DNA of 64,000 bases from Mesobacillus maritimus (GCF_019749255.1 NZ_JACWFH010000008.1:126352-190351); one strand, 5' to 3'; counted from the first letter of the stretch, positions 46,599-56,126 are shown. The notes: generated from the letters alone by a model not told the origin. Program-made: numbers and translations.

Positions 46599-46800
46599 AG
46601 GGGAGAGACTACAGTAGTAGCGCCGAAGGAGCAAGCAGATATGTGAATCTCTCAGGCAAAAGAACACTTGTTTGACGCAGCTCTGGAGAGTGTTCCCACT
46701 AGGGAGCCACCAAAGGGGAAAGCCTTGTATAAGGTAAACTTTCAGGTGAAAGGACAGAGACCTTCTTTTTAAAAAGGGGGTTCTCTGTCCTTTTTGTTTT
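46599..46800 (+). ncRNA. Tandem glycine riboswitch (gcvT motif) with terminator platform
   Basis: Two glycine aptamers in series. Aptamer 1 (about 46599-46670) has GGGAGAGAC, GCGCCGAAGGAGCAA, CTCTCAGGCAAAAG and AACAC. Aptamer 2 (about 46675-46763) has CTCTGGAGAG, GAGCCACCAAAGGGGAAA, and TTTCAGGTGAAAGGACAGAG. The 3' part AGGACAGAGACC can pair with GGTTCTCTGTCC ahead of TTTTTG (ends about 46800), a terminator. In known cases glycine binding prevents termination and turns on the gcv genes. A TATAAT at 46579-46584 is the likely -10. Confidence 0.92.
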
Positions 46801-46867
46801 TCTCTAGTTTGAGGGAAGAAAATGAAAAATATCAGCGAAAGCCGACAATTTTGAAGGGGGTAAATAC

Positions 46868-47971
46868 ATGGGAGAATTACAACGTACTCCGCTGTTTCCT
46901 GTCTATAAGGAATATGGAGGAAAAACAGTGGATTTTGGTGGATGGGAGCTTCCTGTACAATTCTCGAGCATCAAGGAAGAACATGAGGCTGTACGAACAA
47001 AGGCAGGGCTCTTTGATGTTTCTCATATGGGCGAGTTTGAACTAAAAGGGCCAGATAGTTTAGCCTTTCTTCAAAAAATGATGACGAATGATGTTTCAAA
47101 GATGAAAATTCACGGTGCACAGTATACAGCGATGTGTTATGAAAATGGTGGGACTATAGATGATTTAATCATCTATAAAATGGAGGAGAATCATTATCTT
47201 CTCGTTGTAAATGCGGCTAATATTGAAAAGGATTTCAACTGGCTTGAGGAACATCTAGAAGGAGACGTTGCTTTAAAAAATATTTCTGAAGATATGGCCC
47301 AACTTGCAGTACAAGGTCCAGCAGCAGAAACGATATTGCAAAAATTAGCTGGGGATTTTGACCTTAGGAATATAGGGTTTTTTAAATTTCATAAAGCAGT
47401 TCAATTAAATGGGAAAACCGCGTTAATCTCTAGAACAGGGTATACAGGCGAAGATGGGTTTGAAATCTATTGCCAACCAGAAGATGCGGTTAGTTTATGG
47501 AACGAAATATTAAAAGCTGGTCAACCTGAAGGAATTCGTCCTTGCGGGCTAGGGGCAAGAGATACGCTTCGCTTTGAAGCAAATCTTGCGCTATATGGTC
47601 AAGAACTATCACCAGAGATTTCACCACTAGAAGCGGGGATTGGGTTTGCTGTTAAGTTAAACAAGGAAGTAGATTTTATCGGAAAGGCAGCTTTAATTAA
47701 GCAAAAAGAAACGTTCCTAAAAAGAACCCTTGTAGGGATTGAAATGATTGATCGTGGGATTCCACGCCACGGATATCCTGTCTTTAAGAACGGCAAGGAG
47801 ATTGGGGAAGTAACCACAGGAACTCAGTCACCAACTCTTAAACGGAATGTTGGTCTAGCCTTGTTAGAGGTCGAACACACCACCGTTGGAACCGAAGTGG
47901 AAGTTGAAATTCGTGGAAAGAAATTAAAAGCTGTTGTTGTTCAAACACCATTTTATAAAAGAGAGAAGTAA
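46868..47971 (+). CDS. gcvT: Glycine cleavage system T protein (aminomethyltransferase)
   Basis: Transfers the methylene of aminomethyl-lipoyl-H protein to THF, releasing ammonia. 367 residues: [31 protein letters not shown], conserved Asp/Arg region [15 protein letters not shown] and [17 protein letters not shown]. First gene under the glycine riboswitch. The GcvH carrier is not in the window. Confidence 0.96.
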   Translation: MGELQRTPLFPVYKEYGGKTVDFGGWELPVQFSSIKEEHEAVRTKAGLFDVSHMGEFELKGPDSLAFLQKMMTNDVSKMKIHGAQYTAMCYENGGTIDDLIIYKMEENHYLLVVNAANIEKDFNWLEEHLEGDVALKNISEDMAQLAVQGPAAETILQKLAGDFDLRNIGFFKFHKAVQLNGKTALISRTGYTGEDGFEIYCQPEDAVSLWNEILKAGQPEGIRPCGLGARDTLRFEANLALYGQELSPEISPLEAGIGFAVKLNKEVDFIGKAALIKQKETFLKRTLVGIEMIDRGIPRHGYPVFKNGKEIGEVTTGTQSPTLKRNVGLALLEVEHTTVGTEVEVEIRGKKLKAVVVQTPFYKREK

Positions 47972-47992
47972 GAATTAGAGAGGGGAAATAGC

Positions 47993-49339
47993 ATGAAGCA
48001 TCGATATCTACCGCTGACTGAAAATGATAAGCAATCCATGCTTAAAACCATAGGTGTAGAATCAATTGATGAATTATTCAGTGATATTCCAGAGAAAGTA
48101 CGGTTCTCAGGCGAGTACAACATTAAACCAGCAAAGTCTGAGCCTGCCTTAATGAAGGAACTTTCACGCATGGCCGGTAAAAATGCAGATTTAAAAACAT
48201 ATTCTTCTTTCCTTGGTGCAGGGGTGTACGACCACTATATGCCAGTGATTGTTGATCATGTTATTTCAAGATCAGAATTCTATACGGCCTACACTCCATA
48301 TCAACCTGAAATTTCTCAAGGAGAATTGCAGGCTATCTTTGAGTTTCAAACAATGATTTGTGAGTTAACTGGAATGGAAGTGGCAAATTCTTCAATGTAT
48401 GACGGCCCAACAGCTCTTGCTGAAGCAGCCATGCTAAGTGCTGGTCAGACAAAGCGAAAAAAGGTTTTGATCTCGGCAACAGTTCACCCTGAAGCGAAGG
48501 AAGTCGTAAAAACCTATGCAAAAGGTCAATATATTGAAGTAGTTGAAGTTCCTTATAAAGATGGGGTAACAGATCTAGAGGCACTTGCGGACCTTGCCGA
48601 TAGCTCTGTAGCAGCCGTGATTGTTCAATATCCAAACTTCTTTGGACGAATTGAACCAATGGTGGAGTTGCAAAAAATAGCTCATGATCAAAAGTCTTTA
48701 TTTGTTGTTTCTAGTAATCCGTTGGCACTAGGTGCTTTAACTCCTCCTGGAAAATTTGGGGCGGATATTGTTGTTGGAGATGCCCAACCATTCGGAATTC
48801 CGGCAGCATTCGGCGGTCCACACTGCGGATACTTTGCTGTAACTTCAAAATTAATGCGGAAGACTCCTGGTCGCCTTGTAGGTCAGTCAAAGGATGATGA
48901 AGGTCGACGCGGTTTTGTGTTAACACTACAAGCACGTGAACAGCATATCCGTCGAGACAAAGCAACATCCAATATCTGCTCGAATCAAGCACTAAACGCG
49001 CTTGCGGCATCGGTAGCCATGACAGCTCTTGGGAAAAATGGGGTAAAAGAAATGGCGGTTGCCAATATCCAGAAAGCTCACTATGCGAAGAAAGCTTTTA
49101 AAACACATGGATTCGAAATTGTGTTTGAGGGTTCTTCTTTTAATGAATTTATTGTAAAAATGAACAGGCCGGTAAAAGCGATTAATGAAGAACTCTTATC
49201 AAAAGGAATTATCGGAGGATACGATTTAGGCAGAGACTATCCTGAGCTTGACCATCATATGCTTATTGCAGTTACAGAGCAAAGGACAAAGGAAGATATT
49301 GATACATTCGTGCAAGAATTGGGGGATTGCCATGCATAA
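47993..49339 (+). CDS. gcvPA: Glycine dehydrogenase (decarboxylating) subunit 1
   Basis: N-terminal half of P protein, encoded separately as usual in Bacillus. 448 residues: [48 protein letters not shown], and [13 protein letters not shown]-like segment (residues about 300-315). Forms a heterotetramer with GcvPB. 21 bases after gcvT. Confidence 0.95.
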   Translation: MKHRYLPLTENDKQSMLKTIGVESIDELFSDIPEKVRFSGEYNIKPAKSEPALMKELSRMAGKNADLKTYSSFLGAGVYDHYMPVIVDHVISRSEFYTAYTPYQPEISQGELQAIFEFQTMICELTGMEVANSSMYDGPTALAEAAMLSAGQTKRKKVLISATVHPEAKEVVKTYAKGQYIEVVEVPYKDGVTDLEALADLADSSVAAVIVQYPNFFGRIEPMVELQKIAHDQKSLFVVSSNPLALGALTPPGKFGADIVVGDAQPFGIPAAFGGPHCGYFAVTSKLMRKTPGRLVGQSKDDEGRRGFVLTLQAREQHIRRDKATSNICSNQALNALAASVAMTALGKNGVKEMAVANIQKAHYAKKAFKTHGFEIVFEGSSFNEFIVKMNRPVKAINEELLSKGIIGGYDLGRDYPELDHHMLIAVTEQRTKEDIDTFVQELGDCHA

Positions 49340-50792
49340 GGAAGATATGCCACTCATTTTTGAAATTAGTAGCCCAGGCCGAATTGGTTATAGTCTACCC
49401 GAAATGGATATAGAAGAAATTGATCTAGCGGAATTATTGCCAGAAGGATACCTTCGCGAAGAAGAAGCGGAACTTCCTGAGGTATCTGAACTTGATATTA
49501 TGCGTCATTATACCGCTTTGTCGAAGCGGAACCATGGAGTGGACTCAGGATTTTATCCACTAGGCTCATGTACAATGAAATATAACCCTAAAATCAATGA
49601 AAATGTTGCACGATTTAACGGATTTGCTCACATCCACCCACTTCAGGATGAAAGCTCTGTTCAAGGTGCTTTAGAATTGATGTACGATTTACAGCAGCAT
49701 CTAATTGAAATCACCGGAATGGACGAAGTCACCTTACAACCAGCAGCTGGTGCCCATGGTGAATGGACGGGATTAATGATGATTCGTGCCTTCCATGAAG
49801 CAAATGGTGATACTAGGCGAACGAAGGTAATTGTTCCTGACTCAGCGCATGGGACGAATCCTGCTTCAGCAACTGTAGCCGGTTTCGATACTATCACGGT
49901 GAAATCTAACGAACATGGTCTGGTTGACCTAGATGATTTAAGAAGAGTTGTAGGACTAGATACAGCAGCGTTGATGTTAACGAACCCGAACACACTTGGT
50001 CTTTTTGAAGAAAATATTGTTGAAATGGCTGAAATTGTTCATGGTGCAGGTGGAAAGCTGTACTATGATGGAGCTAATTTAAATGCAGTTTTATCCAAAG
50101 CGCGCCCTGGAGATATGGGGTTTGATGTGGTCCATTTAAATCTGCATAAAACCTTTACAGGTCCGCATGGCGGTGGTGGTCCTGGCTCAGGTCCAGTGGG
50201 TGTAAAAAGTGATTTAATTCCATTCCTGCCAAAACCAATTGTGACTAAACGAGGTGAGAGTTATCTTTTTGATTATGACCGCCCACAATCAATTGGTCGC
50301 GTAAAGCCTTTCTACGGGAATTTTGGTATCAATGTCCGCGCGTATACGTATATTCGCAGCATGGGTCCGGATGGTTTAAAGGCAGTCACGGAAAACGCAG
50401 TATTAAATGCGAATTACATGATGAGGAGACTTGCAGAGTATTACGACCTACCATTCGATAAGCATTGTAAACATGAGTTTGTATTAAGTGGTAAGCGCCA
50501 GAAAAAGCTTGGTGTAAGGACACTTGATATTGCTAAAAGACTACTTGATTTTGGTTACCATCCACCAACCATTTACTTCCCACTAAATGTAGAGGAATGC
50601 ATAATGGTTGAACCGACCGAAACAGAATCGAAGGAAACACTCGATGAATTTATCGACGCAATGATTCAAATTGCAAAGGAAGCAGAGGAAAATCCGGAGA
50701 TTGTTCAAGAAGCACCACATACAACAGTAATAGGAAGGGTAGATGAGGCTACCGCAGCAAGAAAGCCTATCCTTCGTTTTCAAAAAGTATAA
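49332..50792 (+). CDS. gcvPB: Glycine dehydrogenase (decarboxylating) subunit 2
   Basis: PLP-binding half of P protein, 486 residues. [13 protein letters not shown] near 76-88, [11 protein letters not shown], and the PLP lysine in [21 protein letters not shown] 49332 overlaps gcvPA by eight bases. The upstream open frame is gcvPA in another frame. Last gene of the riboswitch-controlled operon. Confidence 0.95.
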   Translation: MHKEDMPLIFEISSPGRIGYSLPEMDIEEIDLAELLPEGYLREEEAELPEVSELDIMRHYTALSKRNHGVDSGFYPLGSCTMKYNPKINENVARFNGFAHIHPLQDESSVQGALELMYDLQQHLIEITGMDEVTLQPAAGAHGEWTGLMMIRAFHEANGDTRRTKVIVPDSAHGTNPASATVAGFDTITVKSNEHGLVDLDDLRRVVGLDTAALMLTNPNTLGLFEENIVEMAEIVHGAGGKLYYDGANLNAVLSKARPGDMGFDVVHLNLHKTFTGPHGGGGPGSGPVGVKSDLIPFLPKPIVTKRGESYLFDYDRPQSIGRVKPFYGNFGINVRAYTYIRSMGPDGLKAVTENAVLNANYMMRRLAEYYDLPFDKHCKHEFVLSGKRQKKLGVRTLDIAKRLLDFGYHPPTIYFPLNVEECIMVEPTETESKETLDEFIDAMIQIAKEAEENPEIVQEAPHTTVIGRVDEATAARKPILRFQKV

Positions 50793-50800
50793 AAAATAAT

Positions 50801-50837
50801 TAGAACCCCCTTGGTGTTTAGACCGAGGGGGTTCTGT
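50801..50837. terminator. Terminator between gcvPB and yqhL
   Basis: AGAACCCCCTTGGT pairs with ACCGAGGGGGTTCT around GTTTAG. The T-run is weak on the + side. Confidence 0.78.
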
Positions 50838-50855
50838 TTATTTATGCTACAGATA

Positions 50856-51236
50856 TTATTTTGCTTTAATTTTCCCAGACCATTTCTTGAAACCACCTTG
50901 TAGATGAGAAAGCTCCTGGTAGCCTTTACGGTGTAGCATTTGCGCTGCTCGAGCACTTCTTGCTCCGCTTTGGCAGTAAAGATAAACAGGTTTGTCCGGT
51001 CGAATTTCCTTCATTCGCATTTTTAGCTGCGAAACAGGGATATTTCTTGCCCCTAAAATATGACCAGCATTAAATTCGTTCGGTTCACGAACATCAATTA
51101 ATTGGGCCTTGCGGTATCCTGCTTTAAATTCTTCTTCTGTTAGTGTTTTCAAAAACCGGCGTTGATAGAAATAGTTAAAAGCTGAGTAAGCAATGATTAC
51201 ACCGATTAAGGCAAGAATAAAATATAATGCTTCCAA
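50856..51236 (-). CDS. yqhL: Membrane-anchored rhodanese-like protein YqhL
   Basis: 126 residues. N-terminal membrane helix (LYFILALIGVIIAYSAFNYF), then a single rhodanese domain with LIDVREPNEFNAGHI and the active-site loop YCQSGARSA (catalytic Cys about 88). Likely a sulfurtransferase on the inner face of the membrane. TTG start at 51236 after GGAGAAGG. Divergent from lipM. Confidence 0.88.
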   Translation of the reverse strand: MEALYFILALIGVIIAYSAFNYFYQRRFLKTLTEEEFKAGYRKAQLIDVREPNEFNAGHILGARNIPVSQLKMRMKEIRPDKPVYLYCQSGARSARAAQMLHRKGYQELSHLQGGFKKWSGKIKAK

Positions 51237-51445
51237 TGTTCCTTCTCCTTTCGAGCTAAGTAGACCTATTCTATTATATAAGTGATTTGGTATTTGGGCA
51301 AAGGAATTTATTTGTAACCTTCACGATTGTATAACGAGTGCACTCTACTTTGTTTTGTGCAACACTTTTGATAGACTAGTAAAAGTGCGAAATGCAGATT
51401 TTACATATACATTGATCTCAAAAAAGTTAAAAGTGGGGTTTAAAA

Positions 51446-52282
51446 ATGAGCAAAGAGGTATGGAGATATATCGATTCAGGTAACGGTTCACCTGCTTTTA
51501 ATATGGCGCTTGATGAAGCATTGCTTGATTGGCATAGTGAAGGAAAAACTCCTCCTATTATCCGCTTTTATGGATGGGAACCTGCGAGTTTATCGATTGG
51601 TTATTTTCAAAAAATAGAAAGAGAAATTGATATGGAGGCCGTTAAAAGGCATGGCCTTGGCTTTGTCCGTAGGCCAACAGGTGGTCGCGGAGTCTTGCAT
51701 GAACACGAGCTTACATATAGTGTGATTGTTTCTGAAGAACACCCAGAAATGCCTCAGACAGTGACTGAAGCTTATCGAGTCATCTCAGAAGGTGTTTTAA
51801 GAGGATTTCAGAAGTTGGGCTTAGAAGCTTATTTTGCTGTGCCTCGCACGGATGATGAAAGAAATGCCTTGAAAAGTCCACGCTCTGCTGTCTGTTTTGA
51901 TGCGCCAAGTTGGTATGAGCTTGTTGTAGAGGGCAGGAAAGTGGCAGGAAGCGCGCAAACACGACAAAAAGGAGTGATTCTTCAGCATGGGGCCATTTTA
52001 CTTGATTTAGATGAGGATAAGCTTTTTAGTTTATTCACCTATCCTAATGATCGGGTAAAAGAACGGATGCAAAAAGCATTCAAATCAAAAGCGGTGGCAA
52101 TTAAAGAGATTAGCGGTCGCACTGTAAGTATGGAAGAAGCGAAAGCTGCTTTTAAGGAAGGGTTTGCAGAGGGACTTAATATTGAATTAGAGCCTTATAC
52201 TCTTACAGACGAAGAATTAGAATATGTCCACAACCTTGCAAAATCAAAATATGAGAGTGATGAATGGAATTTTAAAAGGTAG
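51446..52282 (+). CDS. lipM: Octanoyltransferase LipM
   Basis: Moves octanoyl from ACP to GcvH in lipoate synthesis, fitting its place beside the gcv genes. 278 residues of the BPL/LplA fold: [28 protein letters not shown], catalytic C150 in [13 protein letters not shown] (same number as in B. subtilis LipM), and K in [11 protein letters not shown]. 206 bases from yqhL with its own ribosome site. Confidence 0.95.
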   Translation: MSKEVWRYIDSGNGSPAFNMALDEALLDWHSEGKTPPIIRFYGWEPASLSIGYFQKIEREIDMEAVKRHGLGFVRRPTGGRGVLHEHELTYSVIVSEEHPEMPQTVTEAYRVISEGVLRGFQKLGLEAYFAVPRTDDERNALKSPRSAVCFDAPSWYELVVEGRKVAGSAQTRQKGVILQHGAILLDLDEDKLFSLFTYPNDRVKERMQKAFKSKAVAIKEISGRTVSMEEAKAAFKEGFAEGLNIELEPYTLTDEELEYVHNLAKSKYESDEWNFKR

Positions 52283-52421
52283 GAAAGCGAGAATACTTTC
52301 CTATCTTTTATTTTCCCTTTTAATCAAAATTGCAAGTGATGAAATTTGTTGAAATATATCATTTTATGGGAGGATTCGTCTTTTCTCTCTTTTTCTCTCA
52401 CTCTTATACGTAATTTTAAGT

Positions 52422-52498
52422 TTGACAAATTCTATTTCGTTAGAATTAAAATCTATATGTTGTGTTGTCGAAAATTAAATATACACTATATATTGATT
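52422..52498 (+). promoter_or_regulatory. nrdJ promoter with tandem NrdR boxes
   Basis: TTGACA (52422-52427) is followed after 17 to 19 bases by ATTAAA/TAAAAT (52445-52452). Two matches to the NrdR palindrome ACACWATATATWGTGT lie at 52450-52465 (13 of 16) and 52483-52498 (14 of 16). Their starts are 33 bases apart, about three helical turns, as in other NrdR operators. NrdR would repress when dATP is high. The rest of the 340-base gap 52283-52622 shows nothing else. Confidence 0.75.
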
Positions 52499-52622
52499 TA
52501 GGGTATTTCTATATGATAACGTATAAAGTAATTCGAAAGTACATCCAGAATCAACGCTAAAAATCTATCAGCCTTGTAAAACTGGACGGAATTTCTGAAT
52601 TTTACTAGAAGGAGATGTGATC

Positions 52623-53441
52623 ATGTCTGTTGAGCTAGGCCAAAAAATGAATATTAATATTGAAAATCTGAACAAGGACATCCAGTTGTTTCCTCAAGTA
52701 CATCCGATTACCCCGGATATGAAAACAACCCATAAAGGGGTATCACGACTTGTTATGCTGGATCGGTATACGTTTAAGGATACAGAGAAGGTAACACTAG
52801 GAGAAGGGGATTTCGTTGTTCTTACCATCAAGGAAGATCCAAAATTTCCTGCTCGTGGACTTGGATTTATCCTAGATATTGATTGGGAGTCCAAAATGGC
52901 AACGGTAGTCGTAGATGAAGAGTTTCGCGGTGTGCTTGATGATTCTGAAGAAGCTAAAACAGGAATCATTAGAAAGTCACTCGATGTCATTGAAAAACCT
53001 CTAGAAGTGTTTTATGAGCAGATTGCTAAACGAAACGCAACGGGCTTAGCTTCAGTTGAAAAAACAGAGGAAAAGCGGAAGGAATGGTTTGAGAAGTTTT
53101 ATCAAGAATTATCGAGCCTGAACTTTATTCCAGCAGGACGAGTACTTTATGGTGCAGGAGCAGATACAGATGTAACGTACTTTAACTGTTATGTTATGCC
53201 GTTTGTACAAGATTCTCGTGAAGGAATTTCTGAGCACCGCAAGCAAGTGATGGAAATCATGAGCCGTGGTGGGGGGGTTGGAACAAACGGTTCAACTTTA
53301 AGACCACGTAATACGCTTGCAAAAGGTGTGAACGGAAAATCATCCGGATCGGTATCTTGGTTGGATGATATTGCGAAGTTGACACATTTGGTTGAGCAGG
53401 GCGGATCACGCAGGGGCGCTCAGATGATAATGTTAGCGGAT
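52623..53441 (+). CDS. nrdJ: nrdJ exon 1 (residues 1-273)
   Basis: Carries the N-terminal domain and the start of the reductase barrel, including RVLYGAGAD, the redox partner C189 and SRGGGVGTNGSTLRP. Ends at GAT (D273). Its last six bases GCGGAT pair with the intron 1 guide GTCCGC. Read through, the frame stops at the second codon of the intron. Confidence 0.9.
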
Positions 53442-55999
53442 TAAAAGATGCACTAGTCCGCATTGTTCAGACAATGAGCAATTAGTAAATCGGGTGAATT
53501 GCGGGAAAATCCTTAGAGGCTAGCAAGCCACAACGTGACTGGAAACGGTGGGCGTGATGGCTATAAAAATTGCTATGCATTGGACAATCTGCAGCCAAGC
53601 GTCATTGGGCCTAGGTGATGGCGAAGGTTAAACGACTAGAGAGTGAGTCCCAACAATAAACTCTCATAAGCGCCCGACCCCTAACAGTTCAAGCTGAGGG
53701 TGATGATATAGTCTAGTCCGGCTGCTTAAAACGCAGTGAAATATTCCGAAAGGAACGGTAGGTACGTGGCATCCAGACATCATTGAATTCATTATTTCAA
53801 AAATGCAAAATCCAAGAATCCTTCGCTTCTTGATTGAAAATACTCAAGACGAAACGATTAAAAAGCATGCAAAAGAAAAGCTAAAATTCACTCCTTTGAC
53901 ATTGCAAGAAGAAGCAATGTACCAAGGGATTGTTAATTATAAAAATATTCCTGGTTTAGGCGGTTTCAGTGCAGATATTATCAGAGCAGCTGAAGAAAAG
54001 CTTGAGACAGGTGGAAATTATACAGTCCACAATTCAGAGTTCCTTACTGGTGCTAATATCTCAATTACCTTAACAAAGGAATTCATGGAAGCTGTCGAAA
54101 ACGATGCTGAATTTGAGTTACGCTTCCCTGATGTTGAATCCTATGATGCCAAAACAATGAAAATCTACAATGAAGAATGGCATAAAGTAGGCGATGTTCG
54201 CGAGTGGGAAAAGCTCGGATATAAAGTGCGCACATATAAGAAAATCAAAGCAAAAGAGCTTTGGAATCTTGTCAATATCTGTGCGACATACTCGGCAGAA
54301 CCAGGCATTTTCTTTATCGATAATGCCAATGACATGACCAATGCACAAGCTTATGGACAGAAAGTTGTAGCAACAAACCCGTGTGGTAAACTGCTTGCCT
54401 CACGTTAAAAACCTTTTCTGATTGACTTGGAACCCTAACGTAAAGACGAGGGCAACAGGGCCGAACCACTCTTAAGTAGAGGTGGAGATGACTCCTTTAG
54501 GACGGTGAGAGACTGAGCGAAAAGGGCGGATATCCGCAAGCGACAGTCCGACACTCCTGGAGACAGGAGAAAACAGAGTGGAGCAGCCACTAGCACCATA
54601 CAGTGTATGTAACCTTGCAGCGGTTAACCTTGCGGAAATGGCTGATAAGGAGAACAAAACTGTTAATTTTGAGAAATTAAAACGGACAGTAGAAGTTGGA
54701 GTAAGAATGCAGGATAATGTCATCGATGCCACTCCATACTTCCTTGCTGAGAATAAAAAGCAAGCTCTTGGTGAGCGTCGAGTTGGTCTTGGGGTTATGG
54801 GCCTTCATGATCTTCTCATCTACTGTGAAACTGAATATGGTTCAGAAAAAGGAAATGAACTAGTTGATAAGGTTTTCGAAACCATTGCGACAACAGCGTA
54901 TCGTGCTTCTGTTGAGCTTGCAAAAGAAAAGGGAAGCTTCCCATTTTTGGATGGAGAAACAGCTGAAGATACAAATCGTTTAAGAAATGCTTTCATTAAC
55001 ACAGGGTTCATGAAGAAAATGCCTGAAGATGTACGTGAATCTATTCTTGAAAATGGAATTCGTAATTCACATTTGCTAACTGTTGCTCCGACGGGTAAAT
55101 TGCTTGCCCCATATATTCGTAAGAATATAGCGTAAACTTGGCTATATGCGGGAAACTCTGGCGTATCTCTTGCTACCTGAGCCTTGCCAGCTCGTAATAC
55201 AGGTAAAAATGCAAGAGTGTAGGTAAACACCTTACCAGACAATCCGCAGGGAAGTCGTGGCTGACCCCTCAACGACTACATGCCGAGCAGCCGTATTCAT
55301 TCGGTTGATGATATAGTCTGACCCATATGGCGACATACGGAGCGGGTACTGATAATCCCGCCCTCTATTTGCGAATAGAGAGTAACAAACGTGAGCACCG
55401 GAACAATGGTTGGCGTTTCAACAGGACTTGAGCCGTACTTCTCCTTCTCTTATTTCCGAAGCGGCCGTCTTGGTAAATTTATCGAAGTAAAAGCAGATAT
55501 TGTCCAAGAATATCTAGATGCAAATCCAGAAGCTGATGCAGAGAATCTGCCAAACTGGTTTGTTGCGGCAATGGAATTAGCTCCAGAAGCCCACGCGGAT
55601 GTACAATGTATTATCCAGCGTTGGATCGACAGCTCCATCAGCAAGACGGTAAACGCACCAAAAGGATACAGTGTTGAACAGGTTGAAAAAGTGTATGAGC
55701 GCCTGTACAAAGGTGGCGCAAAGGGAGGGACAGTCTATGTTGACGGTTCCCGTGATACCCAGGTTCTAACGTTAAAAGCTGAAGAAAACAGCTTTGAGGA
55801 AGATAAGGTAACGAAAAAAGAAAAGTCAAAACAGCATGTTGTTTTAGTTGATACCATTAACGAACTTCGCTCTACAAATGTAACAATCGGCTCTGAGGTA
55901 GGAGATACATGCCCAGTTTGTCGCAAAGGGGAAGTTAAAGATATTGGTGGCTGTAATACATGCACAAACTGTAATGCTCAGTTAAAATGTGGCCTATAA
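52623..55999 (+). CDS. nrdJ: Adenosylcobalamin-dependent ribonucleotide reductase NrdJ, split by three introns
   Basis: Class II reductase making deoxyribonucleotides using coenzyme B12. Spliced product: join(52623..53441, 53767..54387, 54581..55096, 55394..55999), 853 residues. Every junction falls between codons and restores family sequence: IMLAD|WHPDIIEF, TNPCG|EQPLAPY, VAPTG|STGTMVG. Key residues: C189 (YFNCYV) and catalytic C479 with E481 (NPCGE), which flank intron 2. PTGSTG at 650-655 spans intron 3. The C-terminus has Cys pairs (CPVC, CNTCTNC, LKCGL), the redox/zinc tail. ATG 52623 is eight bases from AAGGAG. Without splicing each exon ends in stops, and a simple ORF caller sees four fragments. 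Confidence 0.93.
53442..53766 (+). ncRNA. Group I intron 1 in nrdJ (325 bases, no ORF)
   Basis: Follows a U (GAT|) and ends in G (gtacG|TGG). P1: exon GCGGAU pairs with guide GUCCGC at 53456-53461 with the U.G wobble at the splice site. P2 hairpin ATTGT-tcag-ACAAT follows. Core: P4 strand AATTGCGGGAAA (about 53497-53508), Q CTGCAGCCAAGC (about 53590-53601), R AAACGACTAGAG (about 53629-53640), S GATGATATAGTCTAG (about 53702-53716). These are the marks of a td/nrd-like group IA intron. No homing endonuclease fits in its length. Confidence 0.88.
53767..54387 (+). CDS. nrdJ: nrdJ exon 2 (residues 274-480)
   Basis: Begins WHPDIIEFIISKMQNPRI, includes HNSEFLTGANIS and ICATYSAEPGIFFIDNAN, and ends with catalytic TNPCG. 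207 codons, exact multiple of three. Confidence 0.9.
54388..54580 (+). ncRNA. Group I intron 2 in nrdJ (193 bases, minimal)
   Basis: Follows U (GGT|) and ends in G (agagtG|GAG). P1: exon CGUGUGGU pairs with guide GCCUCACG (54397-54404), one mismatch, U.G at the site. ACGTTA/TAACGT forms P2. CCACTCT/AGAGGTGG forms a P5-P6-like arm. P7 is GACTG (54511-54515) with CAGTC (54544-54548). P8 is GCGGA-TA-TCCGC (54526-54537). P9 is CTCCTG-GAGA-CAGGAG (54554-54569) with a GNRA loop. Core sequence unlike introns 1 and 3, so a different subgroup. Confidence 0.85.
54581..55096 (+). CDS. nrdJ: nrdJ exon 3 (residues 481-652)
   Basis: Begins with E481 of the catalytic NPCGE and continues QPLAPYSVCNLAAVNL, GVRMQDNVIDATPYF and GERRVGLGVMGLHDLL. 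It ends at VAPTG. 172 codons, phase 0 at both ends. Confidence 0.9.
55097..55393 (+). ncRNA. Group I intron 3 in nrdJ (297 bases, no ORF)
   Basis: Follows U (GGT|) and ends in G (aaacgtG|AGC). Guide GCCC (55105-55108) pairs with exon GGGU, a short P1. Core elements resemble intron 1: P4 strand TATGCGGGAAAC (about 55144-55155), R CAACGACTACA (about 55270-55280), S GATGATATAGTCTGACC (about 55307-55323). Probably the same subgroup and origin as intron 1. Confidence 0.85.
55394..55999 (+). CDS. nrdJ: nrdJ exon 4 (residues 653-853)
   Basis: Begins STGTMVGVSTGLEPYF, includes DVQCIIQRWIDSSISKTVNAP and YKGGAKGGTVYVDGSRD, and ends with the cysteine-rich tail. The GTG just before it is the intron end, not a start codon. 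Confidence 0.9.
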   Translation, partial: STGTMVGVSTGLEPYFSFSYFRSGRLGKFIEVKADIVQEYLDANPEADAENLPNWFVAAMELAPEAHADVQCIIQRWIDSSISKTVNAPKGYSVEQVEKVYERLYKGGAKGGTVYVDGSRDTQVLTLKAEENSFEEDKVTKKEKSKQHVVLVDTINELRSTNVTIGSEVGDTCPVCRKGEVKDIGGCNTCTNCNAQLKCGL

Positions 56000-56022
56000 A
56001 AAATATATCTTACCCAAATGTG

Positions 56023-56082
56023 TAGTTTTGAAATAAAGTTGCGATATTTTAAAAAATCACGATGTTTATAAAAAAGTTGGGA
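56023..56082 (+). other. Possible Tn7-like transposon end repeats
   Basis: Two imperfect direct repeats lie between nrdJ and the tnsA relic: 56025-56044 (gttttgaaataaagttgcga) and 56064-56082 (gtttataaaaaagttggga). They start about 39 bases apart, with a TGT just upstream (56019-56023 region). Size and place fit TnsB-binding repeats next to tnsA. The match is inference only. Confidence 0.35.
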
Positions 56083-56126
56083 AGAATTACCTCTTTGGAT
56101 ATTTTTGTCTAAAGGGGTGTTTTTTT

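Noticed and set aside
46794-47045. Plus-strand ORF over the gcvT start
   Set aside because: It is a shifted frame of gcvT and begins in the riboswitch terminator tail.
53442-55393. Homing endonuclease genes inside the nrdJ introns
   Set aside because: No intron has an open frame long enough. The remaining lengths fit bare ribozyme cores.
52623-55999. nrdJ as a pseudogene broken by frameshifts, or interrupted by inteins or group II introns
   Set aside because: Exons join in frame with no lost codon. The inserts hold stops, so they are not inteins. They are too short and lack group II ends (GUGYG, domain V), while group I guide and P7 elements are present.
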